From Glo-17 sp964549735 (GTDB lineage: Bacteria; Krumholzibacteriota; Krumholzibacteriia; LZORAL124-64-63): 27,135 nt of DNA. A model generated the notes under the pieces. That model was not told where the DNA came from. It saw only the letters and a list, made by a program, of their open reading frames with translations, and searched no databases. The stretch spans positions 1 through 27,135 of the forward strand of contig CAZJWO010000045.1 of the NCBI GenBank assembly GCA_964549735.1, read 5' to 3'. The translations under genes and the position numbers were made by a program. Every line of letters begins with the position of its first letter. Position 1 is the stretch's first letter. Positions 13,318-22,438 of the stretch are shown piece after piece.

Positions 13318-15110
13318 GCGAACAACGACTCGATTCCCTGCGCACGCATCGCTGCGGCGAGGTGAGCACGGCTCTCGTGGGGCGCGAGGTGCGCCTGGCC
13401 GGCTGGGCGGCGCGCGTCCGCCATCTCGGCGGCGTGGTCTTCGTCGACCTGCGCGACCGCTGGGGCGAGGTCCAGATCGTCTGCGAGGACGGCGCGCCGC
13501 GCGAACTGGCCGTGGAATTCAAGCTCGAGTCCGTGTTGCACGTGCGCGGCGAAGTGCGGCCGCGTCCGGACGGCATGGTCAACCCGGACAAACGCTCCGG
13601 CGCCGTGGAAGTGGTGGCGCGCGAGGTGACGATCCTCAACGGTTGCGCCCCGCTGCCCTTCCAGATCGATCAGGCCGACCGCGTGGAGGAGGAGCTGCGC
13701 CTGCGGTACCGGTACCTCCAGTTGCGCCGCCCGGAGCTGCTGCGGAACCTGGAAGTGCGCCATCGCGCCGCCCTGGCGGTGCGGCGGTTCCTGGCCGGCA
13801 GGGATTTCCTGGAGATCGAAACGCCGCTGCTCATCAAGACCACGCCCGAGGGCGCCCGCGACTACGTCGTGCCGAGCCGAATCCACCATGGGCGCTTCTA
13901 CGCGCTGCCGCAGTCGCCGCAGCTCTACAAGCAGATCTTGATGACCAGCGGCGTCGATCGCTACTTCCAGCTGCCGCGTTGTCTGCGCGACGAGGACCTG
14001 CGCAAGGATCGGCAGCCGGAGCACACGCAGATCGACTTGGAGATGAGCTTCGTCAGCGAGGGCGATGTCTTCGCGCTGGTGGAAGACCTCATGGCCGCGG
14101 TGTTCGCCGAGGCCGCCGGCATCAACCTCGCCACGCCGTTTCCCCGCCTGCGCTACGACGAGGCGATGAACCTCTACGGTTCGGACAAGCCGGACCTGCG
14201 CTTTGGCTGTCCGATCCATGATCTCGACGATCTGGTGCCCGGCTGCGGTCTGACGGTGTTCACCGACGCCCTGGCCGCGGGCGGCACCGTGCGCTGCCTG
14301 CGGGCGCCGCGCCTGGCGCACTACAGCCGCAAGCAGCTCGACGAGCTGGAAGCGCTCGTCAAACGCCGCGGGCTGGGCGGACTAGCGCGCGCGAAGGCCA
14401 CGGCGGCGGGCTTCGAGGGAGGCGTCGCCAAGTTCCTGGCGCCGCGATTCCAGCAGGACCTCCACGCGCGGCTCGGCTGCCAGGACGGCGACCTCGTGCT
14501 CTTCGGGGCCGGCCGCCGGCCCGACGTCCTGGGCGCGCTGGGCGAGTTGCGGCTGGAGCTGGCGGCGCGCGAACAATGGATCGAGACGGGGCGCTGGGCG
14601 CTGGCCTGGGTCCACGACTTCCCCCTCTTCGAGCGCGACGAGCAGACCGGGGGCTGGACCGCGTGCCATCACATGTTCACCATGCCGCGGCCGGAATTCG
14701 TCGATGATCTGCAGTCCGATCCCGGCGTCGTGCGCGCGCAACTCTACGACCTCGTCTGCAACGGAGTGGAACTCGGTTCGGGCAGCATCCGGATTCATCG
14801 CCGCGAGCTCCAGGAGCGGGTCTTCCGCGTCGTCGGCATGGCGCCGGCGGAGTACGAGGCGAAGTTCGGCTTCTTCCTCGAGGCGCTCGGCTACGGCACG
14901 CCGCCGCACGGCGGCATCGCCTTGGGCCTGGACCGGCTCGTGATGCTGCTCTGCCAGGCGCCGAGCTTGCGCGAGGTCATCGCCTTCCCGAAGACGACGC
15001 TGGCCGTCTCGCCGCTCGATGGTGCTCCCGGCGCGATCAGCGAGGCCCAGCTCGCCGAATTGCATCTGCGGATCGAACCGCCGCGCACCGGGCAGGAGCG
15101 CGAGCCATGA
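13314..15110 (+). CDS. aspS: aspartate--tRNA ligase (bacterial type)
   Basis: A 598-residue bacterial-type AspRS. The start is inferred as TTG 13314, inside the TTGA overlap with the hisS stop: it gives the expected N-terminus (SLRTHRCGE) and has GGGAGGT 9 nt upstream, whereas the first in-frame ATG would remove most of the OB-fold. Domains: anticodon-binding OB-fold (about 20-115, GWAARVRHLGGVVFVDLRDR), catalytic core (TPEGARDYVVPSR, QSPQLYKQ, motif 2 LRDEDLRKDRQPEHTQIDLE), the GAD insertion (about 300-410) and C-terminal motif 3 (GIALGLDRLVMLL). Length matches the family. Whether it also charges tRNA-Asn cannot be judged from sequence alone. It overlaps phoH by ATGA. Confidence 0.95.
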   Translation: MSEQRLDSLRTHRCGEVSTALVGREVRLAGWAARVRHLGGVVFVDLRDRWGEVQIVCEDGAPRELAVEFKLESVLHVRGEVRPRPDGMVNPDKRSGAVEVVAREVTILNGCAPLPFQIDQADRVEEELRLRYRYLQLRRPELLRNLEVRHRAALAVRRFLAGRDFLEIETPLLIKTTPEGARDYVVPSRIHHGRFYALPQSPQLYKQILMTSGVDRYFQLPRCLRDEDLRKDRQPEHTQIDLEMSFVSEGDVFALVEDLMAAVFAEAAGINLATPFPRLRYDEAMNLYGSDKPDLRFGCPIHDLDDLVPGCGLTVFTDALAAGGTVRCLRAPRLAHYSRKQLDELEALVKRRGLGGLARAKATAAGFEGGVAKFLAPRFQQDLHARLGCQDGDLVLFGAGRRPDVLGALGELRLELAAREQWIETGRWALAWVHDFPLFERDEQTGGWTACHHMFTMPRPEFVDDLQSDPGVVRAQLYDLVCNGVELGSGSIRIHRRELQERVFRVVGMAPAEYEAKFGFFLEALGYGTPPHGGIALGLDRLVMLLCQAPSLREVIAFPKTTLAVSPLDGAPGAISEAQLAELHLRIEPPRTGQEREP

Positions 15111-16120
15111 GCGACGCAGGCGCCCGCCGCACCGAGGAGATCCGCTTCGATCTGCGTGGAATCGATCAGGTGGCATTCTGCGGGCCGGGCGATCAGAACT
15201 TGCGGCGCCTCGAGCAGCGTTTCAGCGGCACGGTCGCCGCGCGCGGCGACCAGTTGCGCATCGTCGGCCCGGCGGAAGAGCTGCCATTGATCAGGGATGT
15301 CGTCGCCGATCTGCTCGAGCGGGCGCGGCGGGGGCAGCGGATCGACACGGTGACCGTCGACTACCTCCTGGCCGGCCGCAACGGTGCGCCGGAGCTGGCC
15401 GCGGATTTCGACGGCGATCTGGCGCCGCTGCTGTTCGCCAGCGGCTCGCGGCGCGCCGTCCGCGTCCGCTCGCCGGGGCAACAACGCTACGTCGAGGCCG
15501 TGCGCCAGCACGACGTGGTCTTCGCGGTCGGACCGGCGGGAACCGGCAAGACGTACCTGGCCGTCGTGCAGGCCATGGATTACCTCAAACGCAACCTCGT
15601 GGATCGGATCATCCTGGTGCGGCCCGCGGTCGAAGCCGGCGAGCAATTGGGGTTCCTGCCGGGCGACCTGCAGGAGAAGATCAACCCGTATCTGCGGCCG
15701 CTCTACGACGCGCTGTCGGACCTGCTCGGGCCGGTCCGCATCCACAAGTACATGGAATCCGGCGTCATCGAAGCCTCGCCGCTGGCCTTCATGCGCGGCC
15801 GCACGCTCAACAACGCGTTCGTGATCCTGGACGAGGCCCAGAATACGACCGTCGGCCAGATGAAGATGTTCCTGACGAGGCTGGGCCACCAGGCCAAGGC
15901 GGTCATCACCGGCGACGTGACGCAGATCGACCTGGCGCCCGGCGAACCGTCGGGGCTGGTCCACGTACGCACGATCCTGGCGGGCATCGACGGGATCGCG
16001 TTCGTGGATCTCGACAGCCGCGACACGCAGCGCCATCCGCTCGTCCGACGGATCGTGGACGCCTTCGAGGCCGTTGAGCGAGCCGCGCCCGATGCCGCCG
16101 GCCGCAACGAGGGAGGCTAG
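15107..16120 (+). CDS. PhoH-family ATPase (YbeZ-like)
   Basis: A 337-residue PhoH-like P-loop ATPase. The N-terminal ~110 residues resemble the small KH-like RNA-binding domain of YbeZ. The ATPase core has Walker A GPAGTGKT (142-149), RIILVRPAVEAGEQLGFLPG, Walker B VILDEAQN and GDVTQIDLAPGEPSGL. YbeZ is genetically and physically linked to the YbeY ribonuclease in ribosome maturation and RNA metabolism. Here ybeY lies two genes downstream, with the pgpH-like gene between, the phoH-pgpH-ybeY order known from Firmicutes and other phyla. ATG 15107 overlaps the aspS stop by 4 nt; the next gene starts after 2 nt. Confidence 0.93.
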   Translation: MSDAGARRTEEIRFDLRGIDQVAFCGPGDQNLRRLEQRFSGTVAARGDQLRIVGPAEELPLIRDVVADLLERARRGQRIDTVTVDYLLAGRNGAPELAADFDGDLAPLLFASGSRRAVRVRSPGQQRYVEAVRQHDVVFAVGPAGTGKTYLAVVQAMDYLKRNLVDRIILVRPAVEAGEQLGFLPGDLQEKINPYLRPLYDALSDLLGPVRIHKYMESGVIEASPLAFMRGRTLNNAFVILDEAQNTTVGQMKMFLTRLGHQAKAVITGDVTQIDLAPGEPSGLVHVRTILAGIDGIAFVDLDSRDTQRHPLVRRIVDAFEAVERAAPDAAGRNEGG

Positions 16121-16122
16121 GC

Positions 16123-18429
16123 ATGCTGCGCTGGTGGCAGGCCCTGCAACGCCGTCTGAGCGGCGGCGGTCGCGAGGGTTGGCTCCTGCCGCGCTGGACC
16201 GCGGCGGCGCAGACGGCGCCGGCGGTGCCCGCGCGGCCCGGGTCGCTGCCCGTGCTGGCCGGACTCGTCCTGGCGTTGCTGCACCTGACGCTCTTTCCGC
16301 CGCTGCCGCGGATCGATCTCGAGATGGCGGTGGAACCGGGCGGGATCGCCGAGACCGATATCCGGGCGCCGGCGCCGTTCACGGCCCCTCTCCTGGCGCA
16401 GGACGTCGAGATGCGGCAGATCCAGCGCGTCCTGGAGGAGCCCCCGGTGCTGCGCCGGCTGGAGCCGCTGCACCAGCAGAGCAGCCAGGCCCGCCTGCGG
16501 ATTTTCAGCGACGCGCTGCTGCAGGCGAAATCTTTGCCGAACCTGACGCTCGGCGAGCGGCGGCGCCTGCTCTCGTCCCAGTTCCCGGCGCTCGCCGACG
16601 AACGGGAGATCGAGCGCGCGCTCAGCGCCCCCGACACCGACGGATTGCTCGCCGCGCTGCAGACTGCGCTGGCCGAGGTCATGTCCCAGGGCGTCGCGGA
16701 CATGCTGCCGAGTGGGCAGTACAACCGGGTGCTCGTGGTGGACGAGCGCGCCGAGAGTCTGCGCGACCTGACGACGATCACGCCGCAGGCCCGCCTGGTC
16801 GAGGTGCTGACCGAAGCGCTGCGCCGGGCGGGGCTGGCGCCGGGCGACGCCGTCTGGGCCGCGTCGCTCCTGCGCCGTTTCGTCACGCCGAATCTCATCT
16901 ACGATGCGGAGGAGTCGCGCGGCCGGCAGGACGTCGCGCGCCAGCGGGTGCCGATCACCCATGAGTTCATCACCGGCGAGAAGATCATCGGCGCCGGCGA
17001 GAGGATCACCGAGCAGCAGTATCTGTTTCTGCAGGCGTTGCGCGATCACCTGCGGGCGAAGCACGGCGGTTCGCTCAAGCCCGTCGATCGTTTCCGCGCG
17101 ACGATCGTCCGCCTGCTGCTCGTGCTGCTGGTGCTCGGCGTTTTCGGCTGGCTGAGCGGGGTGTACTTCCCGCATCTCTGGCATGTCTGGCGTTCCTTGC
17201 TCGCGCTGCTCCTGTTCATCGCCCTGGGGCTCGCTGGCGCCGCCGTGGCCTTGCAGCAGCCCTCGCTGGGGCCGTTCGCGGTCCCGGTGGCTCTGGTCGC
17301 CCTCTTGACGACCGTGCTGTTCAAGGATCGCGTCGGCTTCGCTGCCGGTCTGCTGCTGGTGGCATTGCTGGCGATCCTGCCCGAGATGAGGGCGCTCGAT
17401 GTGGCGGCGCTGCAGCTGCTCGGCCTGGCGACGACCGTCGCGGTCCGACGCATCCAGAAGCGCAGCCAGTTCTATCAGATCATCACGTTCCTGACGCTGT
17501 TTTCGCTCGCCTTGCTCGTGCTGGTGCGCCTGGCCGGCGATGAGCCGTTCGCCGCCTGGCGGCATGAGCTGCTGGTCGCGCTGTTGACCCCCGCCGTTTC
17601 GGTCGCCCTCGCGATGTTCGTGCTGCCTCTGCTCGAGCCTCTGGTCGGCGTCTCCTCGGACCTGACGCTGCTGGAGCTCTCCGATCTCAACCACCCGCTG
17701 CTCAAGCGCATGGCGCTCGCCGTTCCCGGCACCTACCACCACAGCCAGGTGGTGGCGCAGCTCGCCGAACAGGCGGCGCGGGCCATCGGCGCCAACGCGC
17801 TCCTGGTGCGCGTCGGCGCGCTGTTCCACGACATCGGCAAGATGGTCAAACCCGAGTACTACGTGGAGAACCAGCGGCCGGGGCAGGGCGGCAACAAGCA
17901 CGACGAGTTGACGCCGAGCATGAGCGCGCTGATCATCGCGTCGCACGTGCGCGAGGGCATCGAACTGGCGCGCCGCTGGCGGTTGCCGCGCGAAGTCATC
18001 GATTTCATTCCCGAGCACCATGGCACCCAGGTCATGGAGTACTTTTACCACAAGGCGCTCGAGGGCGAGGGCAACGAGACGGTCAAGGTCGACGATTTCC
18101 GCTACCCGGGGCCCAAGCCGCGGCGCCGCGAGACCGCCGTCCTCATGCTGGCCGACGCCGTGGAGGCCGCCACCCGCTCCCTGGCCAAGCCGACGCCGAG
18201 CCGCATCAAGGAGATCACCAAGCAGCTCTGCGACAAGCGCATGCTCAGCGGTGAACTCGATGAATCGCAGCTGACGCTCAGCGACGTGGCGCGCATCCGG
18301 GAGGCGTTCATTCCTCTGCTGACGGGCATTCACCATGCGCGGATCGCGTATCCCGGCCAGCGTGGCCGCGAGGACCAGCGCCGCCCGAAGGAGGAAGACA
18401 AGCGGGAGACCAGGAGCGGCGAGACGTGA
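16123..18429 (+). CDS. 7TM-HD domain phosphodiesterase (PgpH/YqfF family)
   Basis: A 768-residue membrane HD hydrolase. An N-terminal membrane segment (about 42-62, PVLAGLVLALLHLTLF) precedes a ~270-residue extracytoplasmic 7TMR-HD domain, then about seven hydrophobic helices (roughly 325-520). The cytoplasmic HD domain has His539-His540 (TYHHS), His569-Asp570 (LFHDIGK), an ASHVREG histidine, PEHHGT and VLMLADAVEA, so the metal-binding HD core is complete. Firmicutes homologues (PgpH) degrade cyclic-di-AMP to pApA. GGGAGG is present upstream of ATG 16123 and overlaps the phoH stop region. Coupled by GTGA to ybeY. Substrate is inferred from family; the cyclase itself is not in the window. Confidence 0.9.
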   Translation: MLRWWQALQRRLSGGGREGWLLPRWTAAAQTAPAVPARPGSLPVLAGLVLALLHLTLFPPLPRIDLEMAVEPGGIAETDIRAPAPFTAPLLAQDVEMRQIQRVLEEPPVLRRLEPLHQQSSQARLRIFSDALLQAKSLPNLTLGERRRLLSSQFPALADEREIERALSAPDTDGLLAALQTALAEVMSQGVADMLPSGQYNRVLVVDERAESLRDLTTITPQARLVEVLTEALRRAGLAPGDAVWAASLLRRFVTPNLIYDAEESRGRQDVARQRVPITHEFITGEKIIGAGERITEQQYLFLQALRDHLRAKHGGSLKPVDRFRATIVRLLLVLLVLGVFGWLSGVYFPHLWHVWRSLLALLLFIALGLAGAAVALQQPSLGPFAVPVALVALLTTVLFKDRVGFAAGLLLVALLAILPEMRALDVAALQLLGLATTVAVRRIQKRSQFYQIITFLTLFSLALLVLVRLAGDEPFAAWRHELLVALLTPAVSVALAMFVLPLLEPLVGVSSDLTLLELSDLNHPLLKRMALAVPGTYHHSQVVAQLAEQAARAIGANALLVRVGALFHDIGKMVKPEYYVENQRPGQGGNKHDELTPSMSALIIASHVREGIELARRWRLPREVIDFIPEHHGTQVMEYFYHKALEGEGNETVKVDDFRYPGPKPRRRETAVLMLADAVEAATRSLAKPTPSRIKEITKQLCDKRMLSGELDESQLTLSDVARIREAFIPLLTGIHHARIAYPGQRGREDQRRPKEEDKRETRSGET

Positions 18430-18956
18430 AGCTGATCGTCGTCGATCGCCGCACCCGCGCCGTGACCATGCCGCTGGAGTCCCGCCAGCTGGCGGCGCTC
18501 GTCCGGCCTCTCGGCCGGCCGGAGTGGGAACTCAATCTGGTCCTGGTCTCGGATCGCGAGATGGCGGCGCTCATTGCCCGCTGGTACGGCGGCGAGGGCA
18601 CGACGGATGTCCTGTCGTTCTCCTACCTCGAGCCGGCCGGCGAGGGGCCGCCGGCCCTGGCGGCGGCCGCCGGCGAGGCTGCTTGCGACCTGTGGGTCGC
18701 GCCCGCGGACGTTCCGGCGGCCGTGACGGCCGGCGAGGTCGTGCTGGCTCCGGCGTACGTCGCGCGGCGCGCCCGGACCGCGGGCTGGGATCTGGCGACG
18801 GAATGGGCGCTGTTGCTGGTGCACGGCGCGCTGCACGTCCTCGGCTGGCGGCATGACACCGCGGAGCAGCGGCGGTCGATGCGCGAGCGCGAAGCGGCGG
18901 CGCTCCAGCGAGCCGGTTTCGCGCATCCGCTGGCGCAGGAAATGGGAGAGGCATGA
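18426..18956 (+). CDS. ybeY: rRNA maturation factor / endoribonuclease YbeY
   Basis: A 176-residue UPF0054 protein. The zinc motif HGALHVLGWRH (His133, His137, His143) is intact, and TTDVLSFSY is the other conserved family block. YbeY is a metal-dependent single-strand endoribonuclease needed for 16S rRNA 3'-end maturation and 70S quality control. GTG 18426 overlaps the pgpH-like stop by 4 nt, and the stop overlaps the next gene by ATGA. The GTG start gives MKLIVVD, a normal YbeY N-terminus. Residues between the SFSY block and the zinc motif are richer in Ala/Gly/Pro than usual but of normal length. Confidence 0.94.
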   Translation: MKLIVVDRRTRAVTMPLESRQLAALVRPLGRPEWELNLVLVSDREMAALIARWYGGEGTTDVLSFSYLEPAGEGPPALAAAAGEAACDLWVAPADVPAAVTAGEVVLAPAYVARRARTAGWDLATEWALLLVHGALHVLGWRHDTAEQRRSMREREAAALQRAGFAHPLAQEMGEA

Positions 18957-20347
18957 TGTCCGACGCGCCGCCACTGCAGCCGCAGACGGGCACGTTCGTC
19001 CTGGCGGTCGCCAGCTATCTCGGCGCCGTGCTCATGGCGGGCCTGTTGACGGCCTTCCATCGCGTGAGCGCGCTCTACGGCAACCGTTTGCTCGAGCAGG
19101 AGCGGCTGGGGGCGATCGTGCGCCGGTGCCTGGCGACGTCCCGACGGTTCCAGGTGACCGTCAGCAGCCTCTACCTGCTGGCCACCGCGCTCGGCGCCTT
19201 CAGTTGGGGCCGGCTGCTGGCCATGGGCTGGCCGACCCCGCTCGGGGTGCGTTTCTACCTGCTGTTCGCGCTGCTGATGGTCGTCGCCTGGACGCTCGGC
19301 GCCTTGCTCATGAAGATGATGGCGGCCGGCGCGGCGGTCGGCTACCTGCGGATCGTGGGCGCGTTGATCTGGCCCCTGACGTGGCTGCTGCGGCCGTGGG
19401 TCGGCCTGCTGCTGCTCCTGATGGATCGCCTGGACGACACCTTGTGGGCGGCCGAGGCGCAGCCGCTGCTGTCGGCCGGCGAAATCCGCAGCCTGATCAA
19501 AGACGACGAGGACGAGGTGGACCTCGACGCGGACGAGCGCGAGATGATCCGCAGCATCTTCAGCTTCCACGACACCGCCGTGCGCGAGATCATGGTGCCG
19601 CGCATCGACGTGGTCGGCTTCGAGTTGGGGACGCCGCTGGGCGAGGTCATCGCGATCGTCAACGCCTGCCGTCACTCGAGGCTGCCGGTCTACGACGGCA
19701 GCGTCGACCGGGTGGTCGGCGTGCTCTACGCCAAGGATCTGCTCGATCTGGTGCGCGATGGGCGGGTGGTGGATGAGGGCCGCACCCTGGCCGATCTCAT
19801 GCGGCCGGCGTATTTCGTTCCGGAGAGCAAGAAGATCGACGAGGTGCTCGACGAGTTCCGCGCCAAGAAGAACCATATGGCCGTGGTCATCGACGAGTAC
19901 GGCGGCACCGCCGGGATCGTCACGCTGGAGGACGTGCTCGAGGAGATCGTCGGCGAGATCGAGGACGAGTTCGACGAGGACGAGCCCCTCGTGACCTGGC
20001 TCGATGCCGCCACCTTGCTCGTCGATCCCAAGATCGACCTGGAGGACCTCGCGCTGGCGATCGGGCGATCGGTGCCCGGCCAGGCCGACGAGAGCAGCGA
20101 GACCCTCGGCGGTCTGATCTACGAGGCGGCCGGCAGCGTGCCTGCCGCCGGCGACACGGTCCGCCTGGGCGACCTCGCGGTGACCGTCGAGAAGGTGGAG
20201 GACCAGCGCATCCTGCAGGCGGTCATCCGTTCCGTGCAGCCGCTGCCAGGCTGGCCCGGTCAGGCGCCGCCGCCGGCGGACGCCGCGCTGGCGCCGGATC
20301 TCGGCGAAGCGGAACCGGCGCGGCGCGACAGTTCCGAAGAAGGGTGA
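18953..20347 (+). CDS. CorC/HlyC-like CBS protein with atypical DUF21 membrane domain
   Basis: A 464-residue protein with the CNNM/CorC layout: DUF21-like membrane domain (1-165, about three to four hydrophobic segments), paired CBS domains (about 205-340: REIMVPRIDVV, SRLPVYDG, VVGVLYAKDLL, HMAVVIDEYGGTAGIVTLED) and a C-terminal CorC_HlyC domain (about 345-430). CNNM/CorC proteins mediate Mg2+ or Co2+ export. The CBS and CorC_HlyC parts are ordinary. The membrane domain is not: the usual GExxPK reads GALLMK (116-121, 19298-19315), the GNNxVN-type motif reads SSLYLLAT (near 70) and the S-x-x-E-x-A stretch near the N-terminus is replaced by AGLLTAFHRVS. Transport is therefore doubtful; a regulatory role is possible. 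It overlaps ybeY by ATGA. Basis: visible motif comparison from memory of the family. Confidence 0.85.
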   Translation: MMSDAPPLQPQTGTFVLAVASYLGAVLMAGLLTAFHRVSALYGNRLLEQERLGAIVRRCLATSRRFQVTVSSLYLLATALGAFSWGRLLAMGWPTPLGVRFYLLFALLMVVAWTLGALLMKMMAAGAAVGYLRIVGALIWPLTWLLRPWVGLLLLLMDRLDDTLWAAEAQPLLSAGEIRSLIKDDEDEVDLDADEREMIRSIFSFHDTAVREIMVPRIDVVGFELGTPLGEVIAIVNACRHSRLPVYDGSVDRVVGVLYAKDLLDLVRDGRVVDEGRTLADLMRPAYFVPESKKIDEVLDEFRAKKNHMAVVIDEYGGTAGIVTLEDVLEEIVGEIEDEFDEDEPLVTWLDAATLLVDPKIDLEDLALAIGRSVPGQADESSETLGGLIYEAAGSVPAAGDTVRLGDLAVTVEKVEDQRILQAVIRSVQPLPGWPGQAPPPADAALAPDLGEAEPARRDSSEEG

Positions 20348-20348
20348 C

Positions 20349-21005
20349 ATGCTCAAACGGCTGCAGCGCCATTTCTTGACCGGCCTGTTGGCCTTGGCGC
20401 CGCTGGCGATCACCGCCTGGGTGCTCTGGAAGTCGTACGAATTGATCGCGGCGACGATGCGCCCATGGCTCAGGCGAATCCCGCACCTGACGGAGAGTTT
20501 TCCGGACTTCGTCCTGACCGCGATCGCTTTCATCAGCTTCCTGCTGCTGATCGCTCTGGTGGGCCTGGCGACGCGCAGCCTGGTCGGCGTGGCCTTCTTC
20601 AATCTGATCGAGCGCCTGATCGAACGCATCCCCGTGGTCAAGAGCATCTTCACGGCCACCAAGCAGATCGCGGCCGTGTTCTTGACCGACAAGCGTTCGG
20701 CGTTCCAGCAGGTCATACTCTTCGAGTATCCGCGCTGGCAGTGCTACAGCCTGGGCTTCGTGACGCACGACGAGCCCGCGCATCCGCTGCTCAACGTGTT
20801 CTTGCCGACCACGCCGAATCCGACGAGCGGCTACATGCTGCAGGTGCCGCGCGCCCAGGCCGTGCTGCTGCCGCTGACCATCGAGGAGGGGATCAAGCTG
20901 ATCATCTCGGGCGGCTCGGTGATGACGGCCGCGCAGGCCGCCATCCTGCGCGAAGCGGCCGCCGTACTCGACCGCGAGCGCGATCAGCCGGAGGTGTCGC
21001 GATGA
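20349..21005 (+). CDS. DUF502 family membrane protein
   Basis: A 218-residue protein beginning LKRLQRHFLTGLLALAPLAI, the standard DUF502 opening, with two membrane segments (about 10-28 and 53-78) and the family's central IERIPVVKSIFTATKQ block followed by VILFEYPRWQCYSLGFVT and VFLPTTPNPTSGYML. DUF502 proteins are widespread, inner-membrane, and of unknown molecular function. AAGGGTGAC directly precedes ATG 20349; the start is 1 nt after the CorC-like stop and the end overlaps mgtE by ATGA. Confidence 0.9.
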   Translation: MLKRLQRHFLTGLLALAPLAITAWVLWKSYELIAATMRPWLRRIPHLTESFPDFVLTAIAFISFLLLIALVGLATRSLVGVAFFNLIERLIERIPVVKSIFTATKQIAAVFLTDKRSAFQQVILFEYPRWQCYSLGFVTHDEPAHPLLNVFLPTTPNPTSGYMLQVPRAQAVLLPLTIEEGIKLIISGGSVMTAAQAAILREAAAVLDRERDQPEVSR

Positions 21006-22438
21006 CCGACGACCAGGATCTCGGACGCGCTCTCGAGGAGCGCGAGACCGACCGGATGCTGAATCCCGCCAACCTCGACGCCGAGCGCTACCAGGTCGCG
21101 CAGCGACTGGCGGACCTCATCGAGGCCAAGGACGAGGAGGGCCTGGCCCGCGTGGCCGGCGAACTCTCGGCCGGCGACCTCTCGGAGATCCTGCGGCCGT
21201 TCTCGACGGCGGCGACGGTGCAGGTCCTGCGGTTGCTCAAGCCGGCGTTCTTGGCCGAGGTCCTGGCGGAGATCGACAACCGCAGCACGTCGGCGTTCCT
21301 GACCCTGCTTGATCACGAGGAGATCGCCGACATCCTCGAAGAGATGCCGTCGGACGAGGCGACCGACGTCCTCGGCGATCTGGCGCCCGCGCAGCAGGCG
21401 CAGGTGCTCGCCGCGATGGAGGCCGCGGAGCGCGCGGAGGTCGCCGAACTCCTGCAGTACCCGCCCGAGTCGGCCGGCGGCTTGATGGGCAAGGAGTTCG
21501 CGACCTGCCGCGACGATCAGACCTGCGGCGAGGCGGTGGCGGGCCTGCGCGACTACGACGAAGACGAGCTGGCCGAGATCCACTTCGTGTTCGTCGTCGA
21601 CGAGCGCGGACACCTGGTCGGGCGCGTCCCGTTGTTCCGGCTGCTGCTGACGCTGCCGGACAAGCCGATCCTGGAGGTCATGGAGTCGGACCCCCTCTAC
21701 GTCGAGGTCGACCTCGACCAGGAGGCCGTCGCCCAATTCATGATGACCCACGACCTCATCAGCCTGCCGGTGGTCGATCACCGGCATCGCCTGGTCGGAC
21801 GCATCACGGCCGATGACGTGCTCGACGTGCTCGAAGAGGAAGCGACCGAGGACATCTCCCGCATGGCGGGCGTGTCGGTGGCCGAGTTCGGCGAGCCGTC
21901 GCCAGCGCGCGTGGCCCGGTCGCGGCTGCCCTGGCTGCTGGGCGGCCTCGCCGGACAGGTCGGTGCCATCCTGGTGCTGCAGCGGTTCGAACAGAGCCTC
22001 GCGAGTCTGGTCGCCCTGGCGTTCTTCATCCCCGTGATCATGGCCATGGCCGGCAACGTCGGCATCCAGACCAGCTCGGTCGTCGTGCGCGGACTCGCGA
22101 CGGGCGAACTCGGCTACTATCAGCTCGGCCGCCACCTGCTGCGCGAGCTGGCGACCTCGCTGATGGTCGGCGGCGTCATCGGCGCCTGCCTGTTCCTGAT
22201 CGGCAGCCTGATCGTCGGCAACCTGCCGCTGGCCATGGTGCTGGGTCTGTCCATGCTGCTGGTCATCGTCTTCGCCGCCAGCGTCGGCGCGGGCGTGCCG
22301 CTGCTTTTACACAGGTTCGGCGCCGACCCGGCGGTGGCCACCGGACCCTTCATCACGACCGCCAACGACGTCTTCGGGCTGTTGATCTACCTGGGTCTGG
22401 CGTCCTTGCTGCTCAGCGTCGGCAGCGGCGGCCCGTGA
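21002..22438 (+). CDS. mgtE: magnesium transporter MgtE
   Basis: A 478-residue Mg2+ channel. Order: MgtE_N superhelical domain (about 45-150, acidic), two CBS domains (about 155-275: GLMGKEF, VFVVDERGHLVGRVPLF, SLPVVDHRHRLVGRITADD), a plug helix and five transmembrane helices (about 300-475). Pore signatures PVIMAMAGNVGIQTSSVVVR and DPAVATGPFITTANDVFG are intact, including the conserved Asp. Intracellular Mg2+ closes the channel through the N and CBS domains in family members. ATG 21002 overlaps the DUF502 stop; it lies two genes from the CorC-like protein, pairing an importer with an exporter-family protein in one operon. It overlaps recO by GTGA. Confidence 0.95.
   Translation: MTDDQDLGRALEERETDRMLNPANLDAERYQVAQRLADLIEAKDEEGLARVAGELSAGDLSEILRPFSTAATVQVLRLLKPAFLAEVLAEIDNRSTSAFLTLLDHEEIADILEEMPSDEATDVLGDLAPAQQAQVLAAMEAAERAEVAELLQYPPESAGGLMGKEFATCRDDQTCGEAVAGLRDYDEDELAEIHFVFVVDERGHLVGRVPLFRLLLTLPDKPILEVMESDPLYVEVDLDQEAVAQFMMTHDLISLPVVDHRHRLVGRITADDVLDVLEEEATEDISRMAGVSVAEFGEPSPARVARSRLPWLLGGLAGQVGAILVLQRFEQSLASLVALAFFIPVIMAMAGNVGIQTSSVVVRGLATGELGYYQLGRHLLRELATSLMVGGVIGACLFLIGSLIVGNLPLAMVLGLSMLLVIVFAASVGAGVPLLLHRFGADPAVATGPFITTANDVFGLLIYLGLASLLLSVGSGGP

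Noticed and set aside
16117..18336. 739-codon minus-strand open frame opposite the pgpH-like gene
   Set aside because: Antisense to a protein with a complete HD domain; the translation is His/Gln/Arg-rich and has no recognisable domain.
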